Shown here in pieces: positions 16,766 to 25,546 of a stretch of DNA of 64,000 nucleotides. Each line of letters opens with the position of its first letter. Position 1 is the first letter of the stretch. Source of the stretch: Brenneria corticis. Its GTDB lineage: Bacteria; Pseudomonadota; Gammaproteobacteria; Enterobacterales; Enterobacteriaceae. The notes below the pieces were generated by a model. It was not told the DNA's origin and searched no databases. It saw nothing but the letters and a program-made list of their open reading frames with translations. The position numbers were made by a program, and so were the translations under genes. The stretch covers positions 1 to 64,000 of the forward strand of contig NZ_KZ819078.1 in assembly GCF_003115855.1 (NCBI RefSeq), in the 5' to 3' direction.

Positions 16766-17971
16766 TCAGAATACCACCCATAACAGAAATAGCGCCACGC
16801 CAACGCCGGCGATGGTCCAGAACATCGATTTCTGGAATAACGCCGGCCAGTTAAGCGGCAATGCGGCGATAAGCGGGTTCAGCAGCGGCTGCGGCGCCGT
16901 CCAGTCGGTTTCCTGCGCGCGCTGTATGCGCTGGGTGAACAGGAAGGTGAGCGCCTCGCTAAGCTGCATCGGCGCCAGCGGCGTCTGCCATCCGGCGTTA
17001 AAACGGTTCTGCATATAGTCCAGCAGCATTTGCTGCTCCTGGGTAGTGAGCGGCTGCGGCAACGCCGCCTGCAGCGTCGCAATCGCAGTCTGCGCGGCGG
17101 CGGTCTGCGGCAATATGGAGGCCGCGTTGGCCGTGCCGGCTGCCGGCTGGGCGGCGTTCGCCGCAGGTTGATTCGGCGCGGCATCGGGGGCGAGGGTTGT
17201 CGGCGCACCCTGCGGTAAAGGCGGCGGTAAAGCGGTCGGCAACTGCTGCAACGACGCCTGCGTTTGCAGGAACTGGGTCAGCAACGGCAGATTTTTTAGC
17301 GGAATCGCCTCCCTGGAATGGAGGTTCTGCATCGTCATCAGCGTGGTCCAGATTTTTGCCGGCTGGTCGCCGCTCTGTGACGCCAGACGGGTGACCAACT
17401 GGTTCAGGCTATGCTGCTCGGCAGGCGAAAGGGAACGTTCAAGCGGGTTGGCAGCGGAGTGCGGCTGGGTGGACGCCGCATTAGCGGGCGCCGTCGGTCC
17501 GGGTTGCAACAGCGTCACCACCTGTTGCAGTTGCGCTTTGTTCAGTGAGCTCAGCGTGGTATGGCCGAATTGCTGATGGATAAAATCACTGACCACCTGT
17601 CGGTTATTCCCCTGGGTGAGCAACTCCGTCACCCGTTGCATCAGCTGCTGGCGGGCGCCGTTATCCTGCGCTTGCGTCTGGGTTAAGCGCGTTTGCAACT
17701 GCTGCTCCGCCGGCTGATAGTGGCGTGAGGTCAACTCGGCGTTTTCCTGTAGCCCCAGCCCTTGCTTCACGCTGCTCCAGACTTCGCTCGCTTTTAACGT
17801 GCCGAGCGCGACGATTTTAACCATCAGGTTTTCAAGCGTGGCGCGCTGTGCGGGCGTCAGCGGCGCATCGCCGCCGTCAGTCCCCGGCGTATTGGCCGCC
17901 GGTGAAGTAGCCTGCGGACTGACAGCGCGATCGCCGGGCAGTGGGGCTCCTGGGCCGCTTACAGGTTGCAT
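16766..17971 (-). CDS. flk: Flagella biosynthesis regulator Flk
   Basis: Inner-membrane-anchored regulator linked to the flagellar hook-to-filament switch; in Salmonella it prevents early secretion of FlgM. Recognised by the N-terminal block LTPAQRATLENLMVKIVALG, GNNRQVVSDFIHQQFGHT and the C-terminal PLLNPLIAALP followed by one membrane helix (about residues 378-400). The middle is rich in Ala, Pro, Gln and Thr and poorly conserved. Start at ATG 17971 (401 residues) with GAGGAT upstream and homology from MQPVSGP. Nearby E. coli order (flk beside pdxB) is kept except for the inserted permease. Confidence 0.88.
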   Translation of the reverse strand: MQPVSGPGAPLPGDRAVSPQATSPAANTPGTDGGDAPLTPAQRATLENLMVKIVALGTLKASEVWSSVKQGLGLQENAELTSRHYQPAEQQLQTRLTQTQAQDNGARQQLMQRVTELLTQGNNRQVVSDFIHQQFGHTTLSSLNKAQLQQVVTLLQPGPTAPANAASTQPHSAANPLERSLSPAEQHSLNQLVTRLASQSGDQPAKIWTTLMTMQNLHSREAIPLKNLPLLTQFLQTQASLQQLPTALPPPLPQGAPTTLAPDAAPNQPAANAAQPAAGTANAASILPQTAAAQTAIATLQAALPQPLTTQEQQMLLDYMQNRFNAGWQTPLAPMQLSEALTFLFTQRIQRAQETDWTAPQPLLNPLIAALPLNWPALFQKSMFWTIAGVGVALFLLWVVF

Positions 17972-18018
17972 ACCGATTATCCTCACCGCTGCTAATGGGG
18001 CCTGACGATGGGCAGGCA

Positions 18019-18035
18019 GTCTCAATTATTGAGAC
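18019..18035. promoter_or_regulatory. Perfect 17-bp palindrome upstream of flk
   Basis: GTCTCAAT-T-ATTGAGAC, centred 56 bases upstream of the flk start. On the minus strand a TATGAT hexamer lies directly before it, so the palindrome would cover the region around the transcription start, as a classic operator does. The binding protein is unknown. Confidence 0.45.
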
Positions 18036-18132
18036 GAATCATAGCAAGCTCCATCGCCGTTCGATAGTCACAGATAAGCGCTGAACGTCCGCTGAATCCG
18101 GCCTTTGCCGCCGGCCCCGCGCCGTCCGCCCG

Positions 18133-19041
18133 CTAATGGGCGCCGCGCGACTTCGCCTTGGCCAACGGGGTGCGCAACCGCTGCGCCAGAATGACCCCCA
18201 GCAGCGCAATCCCGCCGCCGATCAGGTGGTAGCCGTGTAACGGCTCATGGAGGAAAATAATGGCGATGGCGGCGGTGAATAACGGCATCAGGTTCATAAA
18301 GACGGACGCGGTGCCGGCGCCCAGGCGCATCACCCCGAGGATCCACAGGAAAGGCGCGATAATCGACGCCATAATGCCGGCGAAGGCGACCAGCGGCATG
18401 TTCTGAGCGGTGAGGCGCACATTTTCCGTCAGCAAAAAATTGGGCAGCAGCAGGACCACGGCAAGGGCAATCTGCACGTAAAGCGACAGCCAGTTGGGCA
18501 AGGGGATGTTCCAGCGTTTGGTTAATACGCCATAGAGCGCATAGGCGCAGACGGCGCCGAACATCATGATTTCACCGGCGCCGATGCCCTGGGCAAGAAT
18601 TTGTTGCGGATGGCCGGCGCTGATCAGCCAGACGATGCCGCCGAACGACAGCAATCCGCCGCAAACGATGCCCACCGTCGGCGCAATGCGCAGCAGCGGA
18701 ATGCTGATCAACACGGTGAGCAGCGGAATGAGCGATCCCAGAATCCCCATCATCAGCGCGCTGATGGTGTGCGCCGCGTAGTAAGCCAGACTCTGATACA
18801 GCACCATGCCCAGCAGTCCGAGCGCCAGCAGTTTCCAGCCGTATTGGCGAATGGTGGCCAGGTGCCTGCCGATGCCCGGCAGCATAAACGGCGTCATTAC
18901 CATAAAGGCCAGCAGCCAGCGATAAAAAGAGATGGCCGCCGGATCGATGACGGTGGCGGAGAGTTTATTGACGATGACATTAACCGACCAGATCAGCACG
19001 GCAATAATAGGGAACAGGGAATTCAAAATAGGGATTCTCAA
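18133..19041 (-). CDS. EamA/DMT-superfamily permease
   Basis: Drug/metabolite transporter superfamily protein with two EamA repeats (about residues 8-140 and 155-288) and roughly ten membrane helices; likely exports or imports a small metabolite, but the substrate cannot be assigned. Family-typical FYRWLLAF after helix 2 and the closing helix GGGIALLGVILAQR are visible. The only start compatible with the frame is TTG at 19041 without a clear ribosome site; the upstream in-frame stop is close, so this start is uncertain. The gene interrupts the flk-pdxB neighbourhood known from E. coli. Confidence 0.82.
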   Translation of the reverse strand: MRIPILNSLFPIIAVLIWSVNVIVNKLSATVIDPAAISFYRWLLAFMVMTPFMLPGIGRHLATIRQYGWKLLALGLLGMVLYQSLAYYAAHTISALMMGILGSLIPLLTVLISIPLLRIAPTVGIVCGGLLSFGGIVWLISAGHPQQILAQGIGAGEIMMFGAVCAYALYGVLTKRWNIPLPNWLSLYVQIALAVVLLLPNFLLTENVRLTAQNMPLVAFAGIMASIIAPFLWILGVMRLGAGTASVFMNLMPLFTAAIAIIFLHEPLHGYHLIGGGIALLGVILAQRLRTPLAKAKSRGAH

Positions 19042-19276
19042 TGATGATAACTAAACAACAGCCGCTGAGTTTAATACCGTTGCGCTTAATCTCCATAGAC
19101 AAAATCAGCGATCCGCCGGTCAGGCTTCCGCGCCGCGCGGGGCTATCCCGCCGCGTTTGCGGCGGAAATCGGCAATAAAGGCGTACTCCGGCGGCCGATA
19201 GCGTTGGGCTTCCTCCCCATTCAGTGGCAAAATAGCCACCCTCTTTTTTCAGGGTAACAGGTTACCGGGGAAGGTA

Positions 19277-20413
19277 ATGAAGATTCTGGTTGACGAAAAT
19301 ATGCCGTACGCACGCGAACTGTTTAGCCGCCTGGGCGAGGTTCAGACGGTGCCGGGGCGACCGCTGCCGCGCGCCGCGCTGAACGGCGCCGATGCGCTGA
19401 TGGTGCGTTCGGTAACGAAAGTGAATGCCGAACTGCTGGCCGGCAGCGAGATAAAGTTTGTCGGCAGCGCCACGGCGGGCACCGATCACGTTGACCGGAA
19501 CTGGCTCGACGCCAACGGCATCGGCTTCTCGGCGGCGCCGGGCTGCAATGCGATAGCCGTTGTCGAATATGTCTTTTCTTCTCTGCTGATGCTTGCCGAA
19601 CGGGATGGATTCCAACTGCGTGATAAAACCGTCGGGATTGTCGGCGTCGGCAACGTGGGCGGCCGGCTGAATGAACGGCTGAAAGCCTGGGGAGTCAAAA
19701 CATTATTGTGCGATCCTCCCAGGGCGGAGCGGGGCGATGATGAAAATTTCCTGCCGCTGGAGGCGCTGGTGCGCGATGCGGATATCCTGACGCTGCATAC
19801 GCCGTTATACCTTGACGGCGCGTACCGGACCCACCATCTGGTTGATGAGGCGGTGCTGCATGATTTCGCCGACGGGCGCATTCTGATTAACGCCTGCCGC
19901 GGTCCGGTGGTGGATAACGCCGCGCTGCTGAAGGCGTTAAAACAGGGGAAAAAACTCAGCGTTATTCTCGACGTCTGGGAGCCTGAGCCGGCTTTGTCCA
20001 CCGAACTGCTGGCGCTGGCGGACGTGGGAACCGCGCATATCGCCGGCTATACGCTGGAAGGCAAGGCCCGCGGCACCACCCAGGTGTTTGAGGCGTGGAG
20101 CCGGTTTATCTGCAATCCGCAGCGGGTGGCGTTGTCTTCGTTGCTGCCGCCGCCGGAATTCTCCACGCTGACCGTCGCCTCGCCCCTGGATGAAGCGTTA
20201 TTAAAGCGCCTGGTGCATCTGGTGTATGATGTGCGCCGGGATGACGCCCTGTTGCGCCATGCGGCGCATCAGGAAGGCGGGTTCGATCGCCTGCGCCGCC
20301 ATTATCAGGAGCGGCGCGAATGGTCGTCGCTGCATATTATCTGCGCCGACGACGCCAGCGCGCAATGCCTGAACAAATTGGGATTCACCGCGTCGCCGGC
20401 CGCCGGCCTGTGA
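19277..20413 (+). CDS. pdxB: Erythronate-4-phosphate dehydrogenase PdxB
   Basis: Second step of the DXP-dependent pyridoxal 5'-phosphate pathway: oxidises 4-phosphoerythronate to 2-oxo-3-hydroxy-4-phosphobutanoate. NAD-binding motif GIVGVGNVGG at 120-129; catalytic Arg, Glu and His in INACRGPVVD, LDVWEPEP and AHIAGYT. C-terminal PdxB dimerisation domain from about 290. Length 378, as in E. coli. Ribosome site GGGGAAGG. Followed by usg and truA. Confidence 0.96.
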   Translation: MKILVDENMPYARELFSRLGEVQTVPGRPLPRAALNGADALMVRSVTKVNAELLAGSEIKFVGSATAGTDHVDRNWLDANGIGFSAAPGCNAIAVVEYVFSSLLMLAERDGFQLRDKTVGIVGVGNVGGRLNERLKAWGVKTLLCDPPRAERGDDENFLPLEALVRDADILTLHTPLYLDGAYRTHHLVDEAVLHDFADGRILINACRGPVVDNAALLKALKQGKKLSVILDVWEPEPALSTELLALADVGTAHIAGYTLEGKARGTTQVFEAWSRFICNPQRVALSSLLPPPEFSTLTVASPLDEALLKRLVHLVYDVRRDDALLRHAAHQEGGFDRLRRHYQERREWSSLHIICADDASAQCLNKLGFTASPAAGL

Positions 20414-20479
20414 CGCGCCGCTACTGCGCCAACGCGGCGGTAATCGTGTTTTATTTACAAGTTTGGGGAGAATAACCAC

Positions 20480-21490
20480 ATGTCTGACGGCTGGAATATT
20501 GCTCTGCTGGGCGCCACGGGCGCCGTAGGCTCGGCGTTGCTGGAGTTATTGCAGGAGCGTGAATTCCCGGTGGGTGAACTCTATCCGCTGGCCAGCGAAC
20601 GCAGCGTGGGGGAAATCATCCGTTTTAACGGTAAATCCCGCCCGGTGGAAGATGCGGCGGATTTCGACTGGTCGCAGGCGCATCTGGCGTTCTTTGTCGC
20701 CGGCGAGGAAGCCAGCGCGCGCTATGCGCAAGAGGCGGGAGATGCCGGGTGTCTGGTTATCGACAGCAGCGGCCTGTTCGCCCTGGAGCCGGACGTGCCG
20801 CTGGTGGTGCCGGGGGTTAACGCCCACGCGCTGGCCGATTACCGCAACCGTAATATCGTGGCGGTGGCGGATAGCCTGACCAGCCAACTGCTGACGGCGA
20901 TTAAGCCACTGACGGAAGCGGCCGGGTTATCCCGCCTGCACGTCACCAATATGCTGTCGGTTTCCGCGCGCGGCAAAGCGGCGGTGGATGATTTGGCCGG
21001 CCAAAGCGCGCGTTTGCTGAACGGCATTCCGCCTGAGGCGGGGATATTCCCCAAACAGCTGGCGTTCAATCTGCTGCCGCTGTTGCCTGATAATGAAGGC
21101 AGCGTGCGCGAAGAGCGCCGCCTGGTGGATCAGGTGCGTAAGGTCCTGCAGGATGAAGGGCTGCCGGTCTCCGTCACCTGCATCCAGTCGCCGGTGTTTT
21201 ACGGCCATGCTCAGGTGGTGCATCTGGAGGCGCTGCGTCCGCTTTCCGCGGAGGAAGCGCGGGACGAACTGCTGCAGGCCGGCGATATCGAGCTCAGCGA
21301 AGAGCAGGATTACCCGACGCAGGTGGGCGACGCCTCCGGCAATGTGCTGCTGAGCATCGGCTGCTTGCGTAATGATTACGGTATTCCCGAGCTGCTGCAG
21401 TTCTGGTCGGTGGCGGATAACGTTCGCTTCGGCGGCGCGCTGATGGCGGTGGAAACGGCGGAGCGTCTGGTGCGGGAGTATCTGGGGTAA
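20480..21490 (+). CDS. usg: Usg, aspartate-semialdehyde dehydrogenase homologue without the catalytic Cys
   Basis: Member of the aspartate-semialdehyde dehydrogenase fold, conserved upstream of truA in enterics and without a proven role. The NADP-binding start LLGATGAVGSALL (9-21) is kept. At the place of the active-site PNCST signature this protein reads ADSLTSQ (residues 130-136), so the nucleophilic cysteine is replaced by serine (Ser132), as in E. coli Usg. Reductive ASADH activity is therefore unlikely; a binding or accessory role is an inference. 336 residues. Its TAA overlaps the truA ATG by one base, implying coupling. Confidence 0.93.
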   Translation: MSDGWNIALLGATGAVGSALLELLQEREFPVGELYPLASERSVGEIIRFNGKSRPVEDAADFDWSQAHLAFFVAGEEASARYAQEAGDAGCLVIDSSGLFALEPDVPLVVPGVNAHALADYRNRNIVAVADSLTSQLLTAIKPLTEAAGLSRLHVTNMLSVSARGKAAVDDLAGQSARLLNGIPPEAGIFPKQLAFNLLPLLPDNEGSVREERRLVDQVRKVLQDEGLPVSVTCIQSPVFYGHAQVVHLEALRPLSAEEARDELLQAGDIELSEEQDYPTQVGDASGNVLLSIGCLRNDYGIPELLQFWSVADNVRFGGALMAVETAERLVREYLG

Positions 21491-22311
21491 TGTCGCAACC
21501 GATGCTGGCGGAGGAGAGTGCCGCGCTGAAAATTGCGCTGGGGATAGAGTATGACGGCAGCCGCTACTATGGCTGGCAGCGGCAGGCGGAGGTCGACAGC
21601 GTACAGGGCTGTCTCGAACGGGCGTTGAGCAAGGTGGCGAATGAACCGATCGCGGTGTTCTGCGCCGGACGCACCGACGCCGGCGTGCACGCCACCGGGC
21701 AGGTGGTGCACTTTGCGACGCGGGCGGCGCGCAAAGACGCGGCCTGGACGATGGGCGTCAACGCCAATTTGCCGCCGGATATCGCGGTGCGCTGGGTAAA
21801 AACGGTGGATGATGATTTTCACGCCCGTTTCAGCGCCACCGCGCGCCGTTATCGTTACGTCATCTATAATCATCGCTACCGTCCCGCGGTGCTGGCCAGG
21901 GGCGTCACCCATTGCTATCTGCCGCTGGACGCCGGGCGGATGGAACGTGCCGGCCAGTGCCTGCTGGGAGAGAACGATTTCACCTCTTTTCGCGCCGTGC
22001 AGTGCCAGTCGCGCACTCCCTGGCGCAATGTAAATCATTTAAAGGTTACGCGTCATGGCGCTTATATCGTGGTAGATATTAAGGCCAATGCGTTTGTCCA
22101 CCATATGGTGCGCAATATCGTCGGTAGCCTGATGGAAGTGGGCTGCGGTAATCAGCCGGAAGGGTGGATTGCGGAGCTGCTGGCGGCGAAAGATCGCTCG
22201 TTGGCGGCGGCGACGGCCAGAGCCGAAGGGCTGTATCTGGTCGCGGTGGATTATCCCGCGCGTTTTGCTTTACCGCAGCCGGTGATGGGGCCTTTGTTTT
22301 TAGACGATTAG
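21490..22311 (+). CDS. truA: tRNA pseudouridine(38-40) synthase TruA
   Basis: Forms pseudouridine at positions 38, 39 and 40 of the tRNA anticodon arm. The catalytic aspartate is Asp63 in CAGRTDAGVHATGQ. Other TruA motifs: GWQRQ near 28-32, RRYRYVIYN and HHMVRNIVGSLMEVG. Length 273. Start overlaps the usg stop. Followed after 72 bases by dedA. Confidence 0.97.
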   Translation: MSQPMLAEESAALKIALGIEYDGSRYYGWQRQAEVDSVQGCLERALSKVANEPIAVFCAGRTDAGVHATGQVVHFATRAARKDAAWTMGVNANLPPDIAVRWVKTVDDDFHARFSATARRYRYVIYNHRYRPAVLARGVTHCYLPLDAGRMERAGQCLLGENDFTSFRAVQCQSRTPWRNVNHLKVTRHGAYIVVDIKANAFVHHMVRNIVGSLMEVGCGNQPEGWIAELLAAKDRSLAAATARAEGLYLVAVDYPARFALPQPVMGPLFLDD

Positions 22312-22383
22312 TTTCCGGGTGACTCGTTTCTGGCCGGCTTATGGCGGCCAGAGGTAAAAAGGCGACATCAAGAGAGATGTTTT

Positions 22384-23055
22384 ATGGAATTTATACGCTT
22401 TATCATTGATTTTATCCTGCATATTGACGTTCATCTGGCGGAATTGGTGGCGCAATACGGCGTCTGGATTTATGCCATTCTGTTTTTGATTTTGTTTTGT
22501 GAGACCGGGCTGGTGGTCACGCCGTTTTTGCCGGGAGATTCTTTGCTGTTTGTCGCCGGCGCCCTGGCCGCGCTGCCGTCCAACGCGCTGGATGTGCACC
22601 TGATGGTTTTCCTGATGCTGGTGGCGGCCATCCTCGGCGATGCGGTGAATTACACCATCGGCCGCCTGTTTGGGGAAAAGCTGTTCAGTAACCCGGATTC
22701 AAAAATTTTCCGCCGCAGCTATCTGGATAAAACGCATCAGTTTTATGCCCGCCACGGCGGCAAAACAATAATTCTGGCGCGCTTTGTTCCTATTGTGAGA
22801 ACATTTGCGCCGTTTGTGGCGGGAATGGGACATATGAGTTACCGCCACTTCGCGTTCTATAATGTAACGGGCGCTTTGCTATGGGTTCTGCTGTTTACCT
22901 ATGCGGGCTATCTGTTTGGCGATTTGCCGGTGGTGCAGGAAAACCTGAAGCTGCTGATCGTGGCGATTATCCTGGTCTCCATTCTGCCCGGCGTAATTGA
23001 AATCGTACGGCACAGAAGAGCCGCCGCGCGCGGCGATGTAAAACAAATGAAGTGA
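22384..23055 (+). CDS. dedA: DedA family membrane protein
   Basis: Polytopic inner-membrane protein of the DedA/VTT family, related to flippases or recyclers of undecaprenyl phosphate and phospholipids and important for envelope integrity. It shows the family core: GDSLLFVAGALAA, a region with GEKLFSNPDSK, and the motif ILARFVPIVRTFAPFVAGMG with the essential arginines. 223 residues, about five to six hydrophobic segments, basic C-terminus. Gene position between truA and accD is that of E. coli dedA. Confidence 0.93.
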   Translation: MEFIRFIIDFILHIDVHLAELVAQYGVWIYAILFLILFCETGLVVTPFLPGDSLLFVAGALAALPSNALDVHLMVFLMLVAAILGDAVNYTIGRLFGEKLFSNPDSKIFRRSYLDKTHQFYARHGGKTIILARFVPIVRTFAPFVAGMGHMSYRHFAFYNVTGALLWVLLFTYAGYLFGDLPVVQENLKLLIVAIILVSILPGVIEIVRHRRAAARGDVKQMK

Positions 23056-23272
23056 GTTTTAACCTCCGGTTCGACCAGTTTTTTATCCACAGTACCGGAG
23101 CGTTATGGTTTAATGGGCAGCATTTATGGTCTGTTCACGGGAACAATCCTTGGCGCCGATGCTTCGGTAACGCCGGCAAAGCGCGTTCCGGGCATATTTT
23201 AAGCGGCAGCGTCGTCAAGGAATATATGAACAGCGGACTGGCGTTTGCCAGGTTCAAGCAGAAAGGTTATCA

Positions 23273-24187
23273 ATGAGCTGGATTGAACGAATTCTTAACA
23301 AAAGCAATATCACTCCGACCCGTAAAGCGAACATTCCTGAAGGGGTCTGGACGAAATGCGATAGCTGCGGCCAGGTTCTTTATCGCGCCGAGCTGGAACG
23401 AAATCTGGAAGTGTGCCCCAAGTGCGATCACCATATGCGCCTCTCCGCGCGCGCGCGCCTGCAGGCTTTCCTGGATAAGGAAGGGACGGTGGAGCTGGGC
23501 AGCGAACTGGAACCGAAAGATATCCTGAAATTCCGCGATTCCAAAAAATACAAAGATCGCCTGGCCGCCGCGCAAAAGCAGTCTGATGAAAAAGACGCCC
23601 TGATCGTTATGAAAGGCACGCTGTACGGTATGCCGATTGTCGCGGCCTCTTTTGAATTTTCCTTTATGGGCGGTTCGATGGCCTCGGTAGTCGGCGCGCG
23701 TTTCGTCCGCGCCGTCGAGCAGGCGCTGGAAGACGGCTGCCCGCTGGTCTGCTTCTCCGCCAGCGGCGGCGCCCGGATGCAGGAAGCGCTGATGTCGCTG
23801 ATGCAGATGGCGAAAACCAGCGCCGCGCTGGCAAAAATGCGCGACCGCGGCCTGCCCTACATTTCAGTGCTGACCGACCCGACCATGGGCGGAGTCTCCG
23901 CCAGTCTGGCCATGCTGGGCGATCTGAATATCGCCGAACCCAAGGCGCTGATCGGCTTTGCCGGTCCGCGGGTGATCGAGCAAACGGTGCGTGAAAAACT
24001 GCCGCCGGGCTTCCAGCGCAGCGAATTCCTGATTGAGAAGGGCGCTATCGACATGATCGTCCGCCGCCCGGATATGCGTTATAAACTGGCGACGATCCTC
24101 GCCAAGTTGACCAATCATCCGGAACCCGGCGGCGACGTGGTGGAGGAGAGTCACGATACCCCCTCCGAATCACAGGATGAAGTATAA
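23273..24187 (+). CDS. accD: Acetyl-CoA carboxylase carboxyltransferase beta subunit AccD
   Basis: Beta subunit of the carboxyltransferase that moves CO2 from carboxybiotin to acetyl-CoA, giving malonyl-CoA for fatty acid synthesis; partners AccA, AccB and AccC are elsewhere. N-terminal zinc ribbon C29-X2-C32-X15-C48-X2-C51, then the crotonase-like domain (SASGGARMQEALMSL, DPTMGGVSASLAM, GFAGPRVIEQT). 304 residues. A 217-bp gap separates it from dedA and contains a 7-bp inverted repeat (CTCCGGT 23064-23070 with ACCGGAG 23094-23100) but no clear terminator. Confidence 0.97.
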   Translation: MSWIERILNKSNITPTRKANIPEGVWTKCDSCGQVLYRAELERNLEVCPKCDHHMRLSARARLQAFLDKEGTVELGSELEPKDILKFRDSKKYKDRLAAAQKQSDEKDALIVMKGTLYGMPIVAASFEFSFMGGSMASVVGARFVRAVEQALEDGCPLVCFSASGGARMQEALMSLMQMAKTSAALAKMRDRGLPYISVLTDPTMGGVSASLAMLGDLNIAEPKALIGFAGPRVIEQTVREKLPPGFQRSEFLIEKGAIDMIVRRPDMRYKLATILAKLTNHPEPGGDVVEESHDTPSESQDEV

Positions 24188-24199
24188 CCGAACCAATGA

Positions 24200-24248
24200 A
24201 CAGGAAGCGTGAGCGATGCACCGAACGGCAGCCATGCTTCCTGTATAA
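24200..24248 (+). promoter_or_regulatory. accD-folC intercistronic hairpin with a 10-codon reading frame
   Basis: ACAGGAAGC (24200-24208) pairs perfectly with GCTTCCTGT (24236-24244) over a 27-base loop. The same left arm contains an AGGAAG that could serve as ribosome site for a tiny frame at 24216-24248 (M-H-R-T-A-A-M-L-P-V-stop). Translation of it would open the hairpin, so a leader-type control of folC is possible but unproven. Confidence 0.3.
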
Positions 24249-24277
24249 AATGAACCGTAAGCCAGTGAACGGGACTC

Positions 24278-25546
24278 ATGGATAATCTTCAAGTACCCCA
24301 AGCCACGTCGCCTTTGGTCACGTGGCTTCATTATCTGGAGCACCTGCACGCCCAGGCCATTGATTTGGGACTGGAGCGCGTCAGGCAGGTGGCCGAGAAT
24401 CTTCAATTGTTACAGCCCGCCGGCGTGGTATTTACCGTCGCAGGGACCAACGGCAAGGGCACGACCTGCTGTACCCTGGAGTCGATACTGCTGGCGGCGG
24501 GACTGCGGGTGGGCGTTTATAGCTCTCCTCATTTGCTGCGCTACACCGAGCGGGTGAGGATTCAGGGCAAAGAGCTGCCCGAAGCGCGGCACTGTCAGGC
24601 ATTCGCGGAGATTGAAGCCGGGCGGGGCGATGTGTCGCTCACCTATTTCGAATTCGGCACCCTGGCCGCGCTGCGGCTGTTTAAGCAGGCGCAACTGGAC
24701 GTGGCGATTCTGGAAGTGGGGTTGGGCGGACGCCTTGACGCCACCAATATCGTCGATGCGGACGTCGCCGTGGTCACCAGCATCGCGCTGGACCATACCG
24801 ACTGGCTGGGTAAGGACCGCGACAGCATCGGCCGGGAAAAGGCGGGCATCTTCCGCGCCGGCAAACCCGCGGTGGTCGGCGAACCTGATATGCCCGGCTC
24901 GATTGCGCAGGTGGCCGCTGAACAGGGCGCGGTGTTGCTGCGCCGCGGCCGCGACTGGGATTTCTCCATACAGCGCGACGGATGGAGCTGGCAGAATAAG
25001 CAGCGCGAGCTGTCGGGGCTGCCGCTGCCGCATGTGCCGTTGGCCAATGCGGCCAGCGCCTTGAGCGCGCTGAACTATTCGCCTTTGAACGTCAGCGAAG
25101 AGGCGATTCGCCAGGGATTATCCCAGGCCGCACTGCCCGGCCGTTTCCAGATTGTCGGCGAGAAACCGCTGCTGATTCTGGACGTGGCCCATAACCCCCA
25201 CGCCGCCGCTTATCTGGCGAGCCGCCTGGCGATGCTGCCTCAGGGCGGGAAAGTCCGCGCGGTGGTCGGTATGCTGGCGGATAAAGACATCGGCGGCACG
25301 CTGCGCCATTTAACGCCGCAGGTGGACGAATGGTATTGCGCGCCGCTGGACGTCCCGCGCGGCGCCACTGCGGGGCAGGTGGCGCAATATCTGGAGCATT
25401 GCCGGCAGTTCGCAGACGTGCCCGCCGCCTGGCGCCAGGCGATGTCCGAGTCGGCGGAACAGGATATCGTCATTGTGTGTGGATCTTTTCATACGGTAGC
25501 GCAGGTCATGGAAGCGCTGGATGAGGGGCAAGCGTATGGCGAGTAA
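24278..25546 (+). CDS. folC: Dihydrofolate/folylpolyglutamate synthase FolC
   Basis: ATP-dependent ligase of the Mur ligase fold. It joins dihydropteroate to glutamate and then adds further glutamates to folates. P-loop AGTNGKGTT at 55-63; folate-site motif SSPHLLRYTERVRI; Mur-type EVGLGGRLDATNI and SIALDHTDWLG with the metal-binding His; C-terminal domain motif LDVAHNPHAA. 422 residues. The ORF overlaps the dedD start by 11 bases. Confidence 0.97.
   Translation: MDNLQVPQATSPLVTWLHYLEHLHAQAIDLGLERVRQVAENLQLLQPAGVVFTVAGTNGKGTTCCTLESILLAAGLRVGVYSSPHLLRYTERVRIQGKELPEARHCQAFAEIEAGRGDVSLTYFEFGTLAALRLFKQAQLDVAILEVGLGGRLDATNIVDADVAVVTSIALDHTDWLGKDRDSIGREKAGIFRAGKPAVVGEPDMPGSIAQVAAEQGAVLLRRGRDWDFSIQRDGWSWQNKQRELSGLPLPHVPLANAASALSALNYSPLNVSEEAIRQGLSQAALPGRFQIVGEKPLLILDVAHNPHAAAYLASRLAMLPQGGKVRAVVGMLADKDIGGTLRHLTPQVDEWYCAPLDVPRGATAGQVAQYLEHCRQFADVPAAWRQAMSESAEQDIVIVCGSFHTVAQVMEALDEGQAYGE

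Noticed and set aside
23052..23276. 74-codon frame between dedA and accD
   Set aside because: Overlaps both neighbours, unusual composition and no family resemblance.
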